Below, piece by piece: positions 44,428-51,858 of a stretch of 64,000 nucleotides of DNA; position 1 is the first letter of the stretch, and the number at the start of each line of letters is the position of its first letter. Position numbers and translations under genes: made by a program. Source of the DNA: Streptomyces sp. A2-16 (GTDB lineage: Bacteria > Actinomycetota > Actinomycetes > Streptomycetales > Streptomycetaceae); contig NZ_CP063808.1 in the NCBI RefSeq assembly GCF_018128905.1, forward strand, positions 3,844,001 to 3,908,000, written 5' to 3'. The notes under the pieces are model-generated. The model did not search any database and was not told where the DNA came from. It saw only the letters and a list, made by a program, of their open reading frames with translations.

Positions 44428-45090
44428 GTGACGGGCAGGCTCAGGGCCCCGACCGGTCGCTACGGCGGCAAGACAGCCGCGGAGCGGCAGGCCGAGCGCC
44501 GCCGCCGCTTCCTGGACGCGGCACTCCAGCTCTTCGGGGACACTCCCGGCTACCGCGCCACGACCGTCGCGGCCCTCAGCGAGGCCGCGGGCCTGTCCAC
44601 CCGCCAGTTCTACGAGGAGTTCTGCACCCTCGAGGACGTCCTGGCCGCGCTGCACCTGGAGGTCAACGACTGGGCGACGGCCGCCGTGGTGGCCGCGGTG
44701 GCCGAGGCGGACCGGCTGCCCCTCGTCGAGCGCGCGGCCGCGATCTTCCGGGCGTACGCGGCGAACGTCACAGGCGATCCCCGGCGGGTGCGGATCACCT
44801 TCGTGGAGATCATCGGCGTCAGCGGGCGACTGGAGGAGCAGCGGCTGGCCCGTCGGGCGCACTGGGTGGACCTGGTGTGCGCCGAGGCGGAGCGGGCGGT
44901 GGCCCGGGGCGAGGCCGCGCCCCGCGACTTCCGGCTCGCGGCGACGGCCTTCATCGGCAGCGTCAACGGTCTGCTGCACGACTGGAACGCGGGGTGGGTG
45001 GACGCGACGCTCGACGAGGTCGTGGAGGAGCTGGTGCGGCAGCTGGTGGGGATCCTTCAGCCGCCCGGATGGGATTACGCCCGGGGGTGA
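44428..45090 (+). CDS. TetR/AcrR-family transcriptional regulator, 220 aa
   Basis: The N-terminal HTH (about 25-72) reads AERRRRFLDAALQLFGDTPG then TTVAALSEAAGLSTRQFYEEFCTLEDVL, typical TetR. The C-terminal helical ligand domain has no recognisable specificity. The GTG at 44428 is preceded by GGGAGG at 5-nt spacing; the open frame continues upstream through the promoter and operator region and is not used. It probably represses the divergent propeller gene and itself through the 6-4-6 repeat at 44322. The ligand is unknown. Confidence 0.87.
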   Translation: MTGRLRAPTGRYGGKTAAERQAERRRRFLDAALQLFGDTPGYRATTVAALSEAAGLSTRQFYEEFCTLEDVLAALHLEVNDWATAAVVAAVAEADRLPLVERAAAIFRAYAANVTGDPRRVRITFVEIIGVSGRLEEQRLARRAHWVDLVCAEAERAVARGEAAPRDFRLAATAFIGSVNGLLHDWNAGWVDATLDEVVEELVRQLVGILQPPGWDYARG

Positions 45091-45099
45091 GCGGGTCCG

Positions 45100-45160
45100 G
45101 TGGTCGTGTGCGGCCGTGTCATGGCCGTTCGCGCGGTTCCTCGCGCCCCTGAGGGTGTTT
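45100..45160. repeat. Streptomyces-type interspersed intergenic repeat (GTTCCTCGCGCCCCT element)
   Basis: Between two convergent genes lies ccgttcgcgcggttcctcgc followed by gcccctgagggtg and a T-rich stretch. I recognise this as a form of the short element (consensus near CGCGCAGTTCCCCGCGCCCC) that occurs at many 3' ends in Streptomyces genomes. It may contribute to termination here: the T5 tract at 45158-45162 is unusual for this genome. The identification is from memory of the motif, not a search. Confidence 0.45.
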
Positions 45161-45168
45161 TTCCGGTT

Positions 45169-46407
45169 TCACAGCCTGTTCACCGCGTCCAGTACCGGTG
45201 TCACGCCGTCCTCCGCGCGGATGCGCGCCCCCAGCGCCCGTGCCCGCTCCCCGTACCGGGCGTCCCGTGCGACCCGGACCAGCGCCGCCCCCAGTGCGTC
45301 GGCGCTCAGACGCCGCAGGGGCAGCGACCGCGGTGCCACGCCCAGCGCCACCAGCCGGGCCGCCCAGAAGCTCTCGTCGAACTGGACCGGGACCGGGACC
45401 GCGGGGACGCCGGCGCGCAGGCCCGCCGCCGTCGTGCCCGCGCCCGCGTGGTGGACCACCGCCGCCATGTGCGGGAAGAGCGCGGAGTGCGGCACCTCGT
45501 CGACGGTCAGCATGTCGTCGCCCGTCGCCGTCAGGTCCGCCCAGCCGCGCTGGATCACCCCACGCAGCCCGGCCCGGCGCAGCGCCCGTACGATCTCGGC
45601 GCTGACCCGCGCGGGATCGGGCACGGTCGCGCTGCCCAGGCCCACGAAGACCGGGGGCGGTCCCGCCGTGAGGAACGTCCGCAGCTCGTCGGGGAGCGGC
45701 GCGTCGCCGTCGTACGGCCACCAGTAGCCCGCCACGTCGAGTCCGCGCCGCCAGTCACGGGGCCGGGCGACCACGCGCGGGCTGAAGCCGTGCAGGACCG
45801 GCCAGCCCTGGCGTTCCCGGGTCCGCAGGGCTGTGGCCGTGCCCACCGGCGGCAGGCCCAGCCGGGCGCGCACCGGTGGCAGGGCCGCGGAGAAGACCTG
45901 CTCGACGGCCAGGTTCAGGCCCAGCCCGGCCACCCGGTTGCCCAGCGCGCCCCAGGAGCCGGTGCCCAGCATGGGCGGTGCGAACTCCCGGGTGGCCGCG
46001 AGGGGTTGGAGGTTGAGGCCCAGGCTGGGCAGCCTCAGGCCCTCGGCGACCGCGTGGCCCAGTGGGGCCACCGAGCCGGACAGGAGGAGCGCGTCGCTCG
46101 ACCGGGCGGCGGCCACCAGGTCGTCGGCCATCTCCACGGCCAGTGCCCGCGCCATCGCGACCACCCGCGCCAGTTTGCCCACTCCGGTGGTGCTGCGGTG
46201 CAGGGCCCGTCCGCGCGAGGACTCCAGTTCGGCCCGGGGGTCGACCGGCAGGGCGTGGAAGCCGAGACCGGCCCGTGCCGCGAGCGGCTCGAAGCGCCCG
46301 TGGGTGACCAGGGTGACCTCGTGCCCGGCCCGCGCCAGAGCGTGCCCCAGCCCGGTGAAGGGGGCCACGTCACCCCGGGATCCCGCAGTCATGATCGCTA
46401 CCCGCAC
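45169..46407 (-). CDS. GT1/MGT-family glycosyltransferase (antibiotic or sterol type), 412 aa
   Basis: The GT-B fold starts VRVAIMTAGSRGDVAPFTGL (the glycine-rich GSRGDVxP loop of GT28-N/UGT80-like enzymes). The C-terminal donor site shows VFVGLGSATVPDP, then VDEVPHSALFPHMAAVVHHA and GAGTTAAGLRAGVPAVPVPV followed by QFDESFWAARLV. This HHGGxGTT/P.xxDQ arrangement (here HHAGAGTT, VQFDE) is found in glycopeptide and macrolide glycosyltransferases that transfer a nucleotide sugar to a small hydrophobic acceptor. A TACTGT box lies 5 nt before the GTG at 46407, so the mRNA may be leaderless. The acceptor is unknown; many relatives detoxify antibiotics. Confidence 0.83.
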   Translation of the reverse strand: MRVAIMTAGSRGDVAPFTGLGHALARAGHEVTLVTHGRFEPLAARAGLGFHALPVDPRAELESSRGRALHRSTTGVGKLARVVAMARALAVEMADDLVAAARSSDALLLSGSVAPLGHAVAEGLRLPSLGLNLQPLAATREFAPPMLGTGSWGALGNRVAGLGLNLAVEQVFSAALPPVRARLGLPPVGTATALRTRERQGWPVLHGFSPRVVARPRDWRRGLDVAGYWWPYDGDAPLPDELRTFLTAGPPPVFVGLGSATVPDPARVSAEIVRALRRAGLRGVIQRGWADLTATGDDMLTVDEVPHSALFPHMAAVVHHAGAGTTAAGLRAGVPAVPVPVQFDESFWAARLVALGVAPRSLPLRRLSADALGAALVRVARDARYGERARALGARIRAEDGVTPVLDAVNRL

Positions 46408-46546
46408 GACGGACAGTATGGCGGCGAGGCCCCGTGCCCGGTGCGAACAACCCGTACGGATCGGCCAGTTCACCCCTGTCACGGCCGTTGACTTCACCCT
46501 CTTGCGGCTCTGGCTTCGGCGCGCACGACGTTCGAATGATCGGCGA

Positions 46547-47278
46547 CTCCAGGTCTACGGCAAGGTCCTGTCCGGCGCCGCCAACCGTGCCGTCGTCCTC
46601 CTCAACCGGACCTCCGCCGCGCAGAACATCACCGTCCGCTGGTCGGACCTCGGTCTGACCAACGCCAACGCGACCGTCCGCGACCTCTGGACCCGCGCCG
46701 ACATCGGCTCCTACGGCACGGGTCACACCACGAGCGTCCCGGCGGGCGGCTCGGCGCTGCTCACCGTCACCGGCAGGACCGAGGCAGCGAGCAGCACCTG
46801 CACCGGCACGTCGAGCTTCTCCGGCGTGGCCGCCGGGAGCACTGGTATCAAGACCGTCGACGTCGCCTACACCAACAACACCTCCACCGCCCGCAGCGCG
46901 ACCCTCAAGGTCAACGGCCAGGGCGCGACGACGGTCTCCTTCCCGCCGACGGGCCCCTCTCAGGGCACGATCTCGGTCCAGCTCGGTCTGTCGAAGGGCT
47001 CCGCGAACACGTTGACCTTCACGAACGCGCCCGCTCTGGCCGACATCACGGTCCGCCCGCTGCCGGGCGCGAACAGCACCCTGGCCGTCGGAACGGGCTC
47101 CGGCCGCTGCCTCGACCTCTACGACAACACCATCACCAACGGCACCCAGGCCGAACTCTGGGACTGCAACGGCGGCCTGAACCAGCAGTGGACGTACACC
47201 TCGCGCACCACCAACGGCACCAAGGTCGTCATCTGGGACTGCAACGGCCAGTCCAACCAGAAGTGGACGCTGAGCTGA
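46547..47278 (+). pseudogene. 5'-truncated remnant of a GH27 alpha-galactosidase with CBM and ricin-B lectin modules
   Basis: The readable protein begins LQVYGKVLSGAANRAVVLLN, the C-terminal beta-sandwich of GH27 enzymes (normally 'gdLQVYaKpLsGgxrAVaLLNR'). It continues through VRDLWTRADIGSY and VPAGGSALLTVTG, then a CBM35-like module (VAAGSTGIKTVDVAYTNN ... ALADITVRPLPG) and a ricin-type lectin. The catalytic barrel is absent, and no start or ribosome-binding site lies in front; the GGCGACTCCAG junction near 46542 looks like GGCGACCTCCAG minus one base. The lectin has a further in-frame loss: QQWTYTSR jumps to TTNGTKVVIWDCNG, dropping about one half-repeat. Intact relatives are roughly 650-700 aa. 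It converges with folD 6 bp away. Confidence 0.7.
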
Positions 47279-47284
47279 ACCGAG

Positions 47285-48136
47285 CTAGCGCTGCCGGGCG
47301 GCCGCCTCCGCCGCTTGAACGGTCTGCTCCAGCAGCGTGGCGATGGTCATCGGACCGACCCCGCCCGGCACCGGCGTGATCAGCGACGCCCGCTCCGCCG
47401 CGGAGTCGAAGTCCACGTCACCGATGTTCCCCTCGTTGTACCCGGCGTCGATCACGACAGCGCCGGGCTTGATGTCCTGGCCCCGGATCAGCCGAGGCCG
47501 CCCCACCGCGGCGACGACGATGTCCGCCTCCCGTACGGCCGCCGACAGGTCCGCCGTACGGGAGTGGCAGTAGGTCACCGTGGCGTCCCTGGCGAGCAGC
47601 AGCATGCCGGCCGGCTTGCCGAGGATCGCGCTGCGGCCCACGACCACGGCCCGCATGCCGGCCGGGTCGACGTCGTACGCGTCGAGCAGCCGCATGATCC
47701 CGCCCGGTGTGCACGACACGAAGCCCGGCAGGCCGAAACTCATCGTCGCGAAGGAGGCGAAGGTGACCCCGTCGACGTCCTTCTCCGGTGCGATCGCCTC
47801 GAACGCGGCCCGTTCGTCGATGTGCGGGCCCATCGGGTGCTGGAGCAGAATGCCGTGCACGGCGGGGTCGGCCGACAACTCCCGCAGGGTGCGCACCAGT
47901 TCATCGGTGGTGGTGGCCGCGGGCAGCTCCACGTGCCGCGACTCGATACCGGCCTTGCGGCAGCGGTTGCGCTTCATCCGGACGTAGGTGACGGAGGCGG
48001 GGTCCGCGCCGACCAGGACCGTCGCGAGACAGGGCGCCTGTCCGGTGCGTCCGGTGAGCTCGGCCGCGCGCGTGGCGGTGTCCTCGACGATGCGCCGGGC
48101 GAGCGCGGTGCCGTCCATGATCCGTGCCTGGGACAT
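47285..48136 (-). CDS. folD: FolD: methylenetetrahydrofolate dehydrogenase/cyclohydrolase, 283 aa
   Basis: The bifunctional enzyme interconverts 5,10-methylene-THF, methenyl-THF and 10-formyl-THF. Conserved blocks are SVTYVRMKRNRCRKAGI (catalytic Lys region), GILLQHPMGPHIDERAAFEAI with PEKDVDGV, SCTPGGIMRLLDAY, AVVVGRSAILGKPAGMLLL (NADP-binding), CHSRTADLS and the end PVPGGVGPMTIATLLEQTV. The usual Gln-Leu-Pro-Leu is QHPMGP here, a variant seen in some actinobacterial second copies. The ATG at 48134-48136 follows AGGAG. It is a single gene with a 131-bp upstream gap and a short convergent gap at its 3' end. Confidence 0.93.
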   Translation of the reverse strand: MSQARIMDGTALARRIVEDTATRAAELTGRTGQAPCLATVLVGADPASVTYVRMKRNRCRKAGIESRHVELPAATTTDELVRTLRELSADPAVHGILLQHPMGPHIDERAAFEAIAPEKDVDGVTFASFATMSFGLPGFVSCTPGGIMRLLDAYDVDPAGMRAVVVGRSAILGKPAGMLLLARDATVTYCHSRTADLSAAVREADIVVAAVGRPRLIRGQDIKPGAVVIDAGYNEGNIGDVDFDSAAERASLITPVPGGVGPMTIATLLEQTVQAAEAAARQR

Positions 48137-48267
48137 GATCCACTCCTGAGCCGATCGAAGGAATCGCCCAGGCGCACGGCATCGAGTGTGCGGACCGCTC
48201 CCCGGTGGTGCTCCACCTCAGCGCCAGTCACGGTCCGGATGTCACATTAACCGACGCGCCACGACGG

Positions 48268-49107
48268 TCAGGACCCGCTGTCCTGCGGCGGAGCCGTCGG
48301 ATCGGCCCCCGCCAGGAAACCGGTCGCCTGGGCGCGCACGGGGTCGGCGCCGATCGCGTCGGCCCAGCGGGCGATCTCCCGCGCCAGTACGGCCGCCCCG
48401 GCCGCGTCGCCCGAGTCGCGGGCCAGTACCGCCAGCAGCAGCTGCTGGGTGAGCACCCCGGGGACCATCCCGGCACGGGCGCCCAGGGCGGTGGCCCGCT
48501 CCCAGCGCTCCAGGGCACGGTCGTGGTCCCCGGCGTCGTGGTCGTGGTCGCCGAGATGCCGCAGCGCCTCCCGGACCAGCAGATCGTCGCCGCCCCGCTC
48601 ACCGGCGCGCAGGGCGGCCTCGTAGTGGGCGGGGGCGACCGTGCGCTCGGCGAAGAGGTTGTCGGCGATCAGCCCCAGGTACATGGCGGCCCAGCCGCGC
48701 CGCACCTCGTCGGGGGCGTCCTCGTGCAGGTCGTGCGCGCGGCACCGGAGCCCGGCGAGCGCCTCGGGATCCTTGCCGTCGGGACCGGGCCGGAAGGCGC
48801 CCTCGCTGCGCAGCAGCCGGAAGTAGTCGTGCCGCAGCCGGACGAAGGCCAGGTCGTGGTCTGCGCCGGACGACAGCTTCTCGGCGTGCTCGGCGCGGGC
48901 GCCGGTGAGGTCCGTGCCGCCGAACCAGTCGCTCTGCAGGGCGACCTCGGCCGCCGCGAGGGCCAGCCGGGCGCGGTCCACGGAGCTGTCGCAGGTCGTC
49001 GCGTCCAGCAGGCGCAGGGCCCGGTCCCACCGTCCCGCCAGCGACAACGCCCTTGCGGCGGCGAGGAGTTCGTCGAGATCGACGGTTGTGCTCGTGGTGG
49101 TCGTCAT
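48268..49107 (-). CDS. TPR-like helical repeat protein, 279 aa
   Basis: After a Thr-rich start (MTTTTSTTVDLDELLAAARA) the sequence is all helical with repeats resembling tetratricopeptides: ALSLAGRWDRALRLLDATTC, ARLALAAAEVALQSDWFGG, YEAALRAGERGGDDLLVREALRHLGDH and AGDHDRALERWERATALGAR. There is no signal peptide or catalytic motif. The protein is divergent from a MarR regulator with a 61-bp shared promoter region and is probably its target. Similar TPR proteins of unknown role accompany MarR genes in Streptomyces. Confidence 0.65.
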   Translation of the reverse strand: MTTTTSTTVDLDELLAAARALSLAGRWDRALRLLDATTCDSSVDRARLALAAAEVALQSDWFGGTDLTGARAEHAEKLSSGADHDLAFVRLRHDYFRLLRSEGAFRPGPDGKDPEALAGLRCRAHDLHEDAPDEVRRGWAAMYLGLIADNLFAERTVAPAHYEAALRAGERGGDDLLVREALRHLGDHDHDAGDHDRALERWERATALGARAGMVPGVLTQQLLLAVLARDSGDAAGAAVLAREIARWADAIGADPVRAQATGFLAGADPTAPPQDSGS

Positions 49108-49128
49108 GGCAGGGCAAGGTAGTCAGAC

Positions 49129-49153
49129 GAAAAACCATCCACAAGAAAACCAT
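49129..49153. promoter_or_regulatory. Direct repeat in the TPR/MarR divergent promoter
   Basis: GAAAAACCAT (49129-49138) and GAAAACCAT (49145-49153) repeat with about 16-bp spacing in an AT-rich window between the divergent starts. This suits a regulator contacting successive helical turns and could be the MarR site. Confidence 0.35.
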
Positions 49154-49168
49154 TGCAGGGGGCGGGTA

Positions 49169-49711
49169 ATGCGGGACTCGGTCGACCGGCACGTCGAGGT
49201 GTGGGCCAAGGAAATCGACTGGATGGACCCCGTCAAGGAGGCGATCTTCGCCCGGCTGGCTCTCCTGGCCCGGTACGCGTCACAGGCCCGCCGCGACCGG
49301 CTCGACTCCGACGGACTGCGGAACTGGCAGTACAAGGTGCTGCTGACCCTGCGCAGGCTCGGGCCGCCGTACACCGGGAGCCCCTCGCTGCTCGCCGACC
49401 ATCTCGGACTGACCCGGGGAGCCCTGTCGGCCCGGCTGGCGTCGCTGGAGGAGGCCGGGCTGATCGTCCGGACGCACGAGTGCGACGACCGGCGACGGGT
49501 GCGGGTGCGGCTCACCGAGACCGGGCACACCGCGTTCGAGCAGCAGATGGCCTCGGAGGAGGCCACCGAGCTCGCGCTGCTGTCGGCACTCACCCCGGCG
49601 GAGCGGGAAGCCCTCGCCGGCCTGCTCCGGAAAATGGTCGTGGCCGCCGAAGCGGAGCCGGCCGGCCGGGCGCCGACCGCGCCGGCAGGGCCCAGGCCGG
49701 CCGGGTCGTGA
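49169..49711 (+). CDS. MarR-family transcriptional regulator, 180 aa
   Basis: The winged HTH is clear: LRNWQYKVLLTLRRLGPPYT, SPSLLADHLGLTRGALSARL then ASLEEAGLIVRTHECDDRRRVRVRLTETG (recognition helix and D-RR wing). It is flanked by dimerisation helices from the N-terminal EVWAKEIDWMDPVKEAIFARL and the C-terminal LLSALTPAEREALAGLLRKMV. The C-terminal 20 residues are Ala/Pro-rich. The ATG at 49169 is preceded by GGGGGCGGG. It probably controls the divergent TPR gene. The effector is unknown. Confidence 0.85.
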   Translation: MRDSVDRHVEVWAKEIDWMDPVKEAIFARLALLARYASQARRDRLDSDGLRNWQYKVLLTLRRLGPPYTGSPSLLADHLGLTRGALSARLASLEEAGLIVRTHECDDRRRVRVRLTETGHTAFEQQMASEEATELALLSALTPAEREALAGLLRKMVVAAEAEPAGRAPTAPAGPRPAGS

Positions 49712-49735
49712 TCCGGACCTCCGGCACCTTTCCCG

Positions 49736-50098
49736 CTACTCGTCCCAGGCCTGGATGATGGTCTGTTCGACGATCTTGCCGTCCCGGAGCGTCAGCATCG
49801 ACTCGGACAGGACGCGCACCCCGTCGGAGTACCGGCAGGACTCGCTGAAGGCCGCGTGGTCGCCGTCGACGACGCACTGCTCGAGCTTGTGCGTCATGTC
49901 GCGGCTGTAGACGTCGTCGAGCATCGCGCTGATCTCGTCCCTGCCGTGCAGCACCTTCGGATGGCTGGGTTGGGTGTTGCGGTCCACGACGCGTATCTCG
50001 GCGTCGTCCGCGTAGAGCGACAGAAGAGCCGCAGCGTTGCCTTCGACGCCGCTGCGGAGGGTATCGGTGGTGAAGCCGGAGCTTGCCGCGGTGCCCAT
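49736..50098 (-). CDS. SnoaL/NTF2-like protein, 120 aa
   Basis: A single cone-shaped NTF2-like domain: TDTLRSGVEGNAAALLSLYA then DDAEIRVVDRNTQPSHPKVL, HGRDEISAMLDDVYSRDMTH, CVVDGDHAAFSESCRYSDG and ESMLTLRDGKIVEQTIIQAW. The family includes ketosteroid-isomerase-like enzymes and polyketide cyclases, but most stand-alone members have unknown roles. The ATG (50096-50098) is preceded by AAGGAGG at 6 nt, an optimal site. It is downstream of and convergent with the MarR gene. No polyketide genes lie nearby, so a cyclase role is unlikely. Confidence 0.82.
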   Translation of the reverse strand: MGTAASSGFTTDTLRSGVEGNAAALLSLYADDAEIRVVDRNTQPSHPKVLHGRDEISAMLDDVYSRDMTHKLEQCVVDGDHAAFSESCRYSDGVRVLSESMLTLRDGKIVEQTIIQAWDE

Positions 50099-50271
50099 GC
50101 TGACCTCCTTCGAGGGCCGCGACCCGACGGGGAGCGGGCCGCGTGGGGCCTGTTCCTTAGAGACTCCTCCGCCTCGGCGGCCACGGCAAGCGCAGGCCGG
50201 GCGCTCCGCCTGACGAGTGAGGACGACCGGCCGCCCGTGTCCGCGAGGGGCCCGCCCGCGTTGCTGAAAAC

Positions 50272-50577
50272 ATGATCTCAACTCGACGTATCGTCGCCGC
50301 CGTCGGTCTCGCCGTCGGCGTCACCGGTCTCACCGCCCCCCTCGCGAACGCGGCCGACGCGGCCGCCCCGGACGCCGGGCAGCTCAACCCGATCGCCGTG
50401 ATCGACTCGCTCGCGGTGAGCGACATCCCCGCGGAGCACAAGGACGAGATCCCGCGGGTCTCCCGGCAGCTCGCGGCCCTCAACCAGGCGAACGACCTGA
50501 ACAAGCTGAACGAGCTGCACCAGGTCACCGACCTTGTCGCCCCCGTCACCGGGCTGCTGCCGGGTCTCGGCGGCTGA
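50272..50577 (+). CDS. Small secreted protein of unknown function, 101 aa
   Basis: MISTRRIVAAVGLAVGVTGL followed by TAPLANA is a classical signal peptide cut near residue 27. The mature 74 residues form an acidic, helix-forming region (VIDSLAVSDIPAEHKDEIPR, QLAALNQANDLNKLNELHQV) and end LVAPVTGLLPGLGG. There is no Cys. Secreted proteins of this type with LVxPVTGLL ends are frequent in Streptomyces and uncharacterised. The end resembles the core repeats of the GG-leader peptide at 10680-10895. A GAAAAC before the ATG is only a weak ribosome-binding site. A strong terminator follows. Confidence 0.7.
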   Translation: MISTRRIVAAVGLAVGVTGLTAPLANAADAAAPDAGQLNPIAVIDSLAVSDIPAEHKDEIPRVSRQLAALNQANDLNKLNELHQVTDLVAPVTGLLPGLGG

Positions 50578-50593
50578 GTCCCGCGCACGGAAC

Positions 50594-50625
50594 CGAGGGC
50601 CGCCCGGATCACCGGGCGGCCCTCG
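50594..50625. terminator. Bidirectional terminator between secreted protein and siderophore operon
   Basis: CGAGGGCCGCCCGG (50594-50607) pairs perfectly with CCGGGCGGCCCTCG (50612-50625) with a 4-nt loop, sitting between convergent stop codons. It would end the long siderophore transcript. Confidence 0.85.
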
Positions 50626-50637
50626 ACGCATGTCCGC

Positions 50638-51858
50638 TCACGCGTCCAGGAAGTGGAACCCGGGCCGCGGGTGCATCAGGAAGTCGTGGTGCGAGATGTT
50701 CCATGCGTAGGCGCCGGCCAGCGAGAACAGCACCCGGTCGCCCGCCCGCAGCCCGGGCGTGGGCACCCGGCGCGCCAGCACGTCCTTCGGGGTGCACAGC
50801 TGTCCCGCCAGTGTGATCCTCCCCCCGGCACCGCCCGGACGGATGCCTGTCCCGCCGCGCCCGCCGGTGGTGGCGGGCCGTGGCCAGGGATGCGGCCAGT
50901 CGTCCACGGCCAGCACCGAGAAGGGCTGGTCGTGGCCCTTGGTCGCCGGGGTCCGCAGATGGTGGGTGCCGCCCCGGACCACGGCGAACTCCTCGCCGTG
51001 GCTCTGCTTGACGTCCAGCACCTCGGTCACGTACCAGCCGCAGTACGCCGTCAGGGCCCGGCCCGGCTCGATCCGCACCGTCAGCCCCGGGTGCGCCTCG
51101 GTGAGCCGGGCCAGGCCCTCGCCGTACCCTGCCCAGTCGAAGCGGCGTTCCGGGTCGGCGTAGTCGACGTTCATGCCGCCGCCGACGTTCACCTCGGCGA
51201 GCGGCACGCCCAGCCCGGTGGCCCAGGAGACGACGGCCCGAGCCACCCCGAGTTGCTCCGCGGCCTCCAGCCCGCTGGCCAGGTGCGCGTGCACGCCCCG
51301 GAGTTCGAGGTGCGCGTAGGTGCCGTCCGTGAGGGCCGCGACGATCTCGCGCGCTTGGTCGGGATCCATGCCGAAGGGGGTCGGGCGACCGCCCATCGCC
51401 AGCGAGCTCCCCGCCAACGACCCGTCGGACACGGGGAGGTTGACGCGTGGCAGCACCGCCACCCGGCGCCCAGGAACGACGCGCCGCGCCGTCTCGGCCA
51501 GCATGCGCAGCTCGTGGGCGCTCTCGACGTGGAAGCGTTCGACTCCCCGTTCCAGGGCGGCCGTGATCTCGTCCGGGGTCTTGCCCGGACCGCCGAAGGC
51601 GAGCGGCCGATCCCGTACCGCCTCGGCGACATGGGCGAGTTCACCGCCCGAGGAGACCTCGAAGCCGTCGACGTACGGTGCGAGCGCGGCGAGGATCTCC
51701 TGTTCCGGGTTGGCCTTGGCGGCGTAGTACATCTCGACCCGCTCGGGCAGCGCCTGCCGCACGGCGGCCGCGTGGGTGCGAAGGGCCGCCAAGTCGTAGA
51801 CGTATGAGGGGAGTTCCGCGGATTCGAGGGAGCGGACGTGGTCGGTGAGGCCGGTCAT
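50638..51858 (-). CDS. Type III PLP-dependent decarboxylase of the siderophore locus, 406 aa
   Basis: An alanine-racemase-fold decarboxylase. The PLP Lys48 is in MYYAAKANPEQEILAAL, the glycine-rich phosphate site is VNVGGGMNVDY, EPGRALTAYCGWYVTEV follows, and the active-site Cys is in LAGQLCTPKDVL. The family includes diaminopimelate and ornithine decarboxylases and SbnH of staphyloferrin B synthesis. As the last gene of the siderophore operon (ATGA overlap with the synthetase gene), it most likely decarboxylates an amino acid already linked to citrate, or supplies a diamine. A Gly/Pro/Arg-rich loop at about 320-345 is an insertion relative to standard lysine/ornithine enzymes. Substrate specificity is not predictable. 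Confidence 0.87.
   Translation of the reverse strand: MTGLTDHVRSLESAELPSYVYDLAALRTHAAAVRQALPERVEMYYAAKANPEQEILAALAPYVDGFEVSSGGELAHVAEAVRDRPLAFGGPGKTPDEITAALERGVERFHVESAHELRMLAETARRVVPGRRVAVLPRVNLPVSDGSLAGSSLAMGGRPTPFGMDPDQAREIVAALTDGTYAHLELRGVHAHLASGLEAAEQLGVARAVVSWATGLGVPLAEVNVGGGMNVDYADPERRFDWAGYGEGLARLTEAHPGLTVRIEPGRALTAYCGWYVTEVLDVKQSHGEEFAVVRGGTHHLRTPATKGHDQPFSVLAVDDWPHPWPRPATTGGRGGTGIRPGGAGGRITLAGQLCTPKDVLARRVPTPGLRAGDRVLFSLAGAYAWNISHHDFLMHPRPGFHFLDA

Noticed and set aside
45833..46546. Extended N-terminus of the GH27 remnant
   Set aside because: This part of the frame is antisense to the glycosyltransferase and shows no similarity to a galactosidase barrel.
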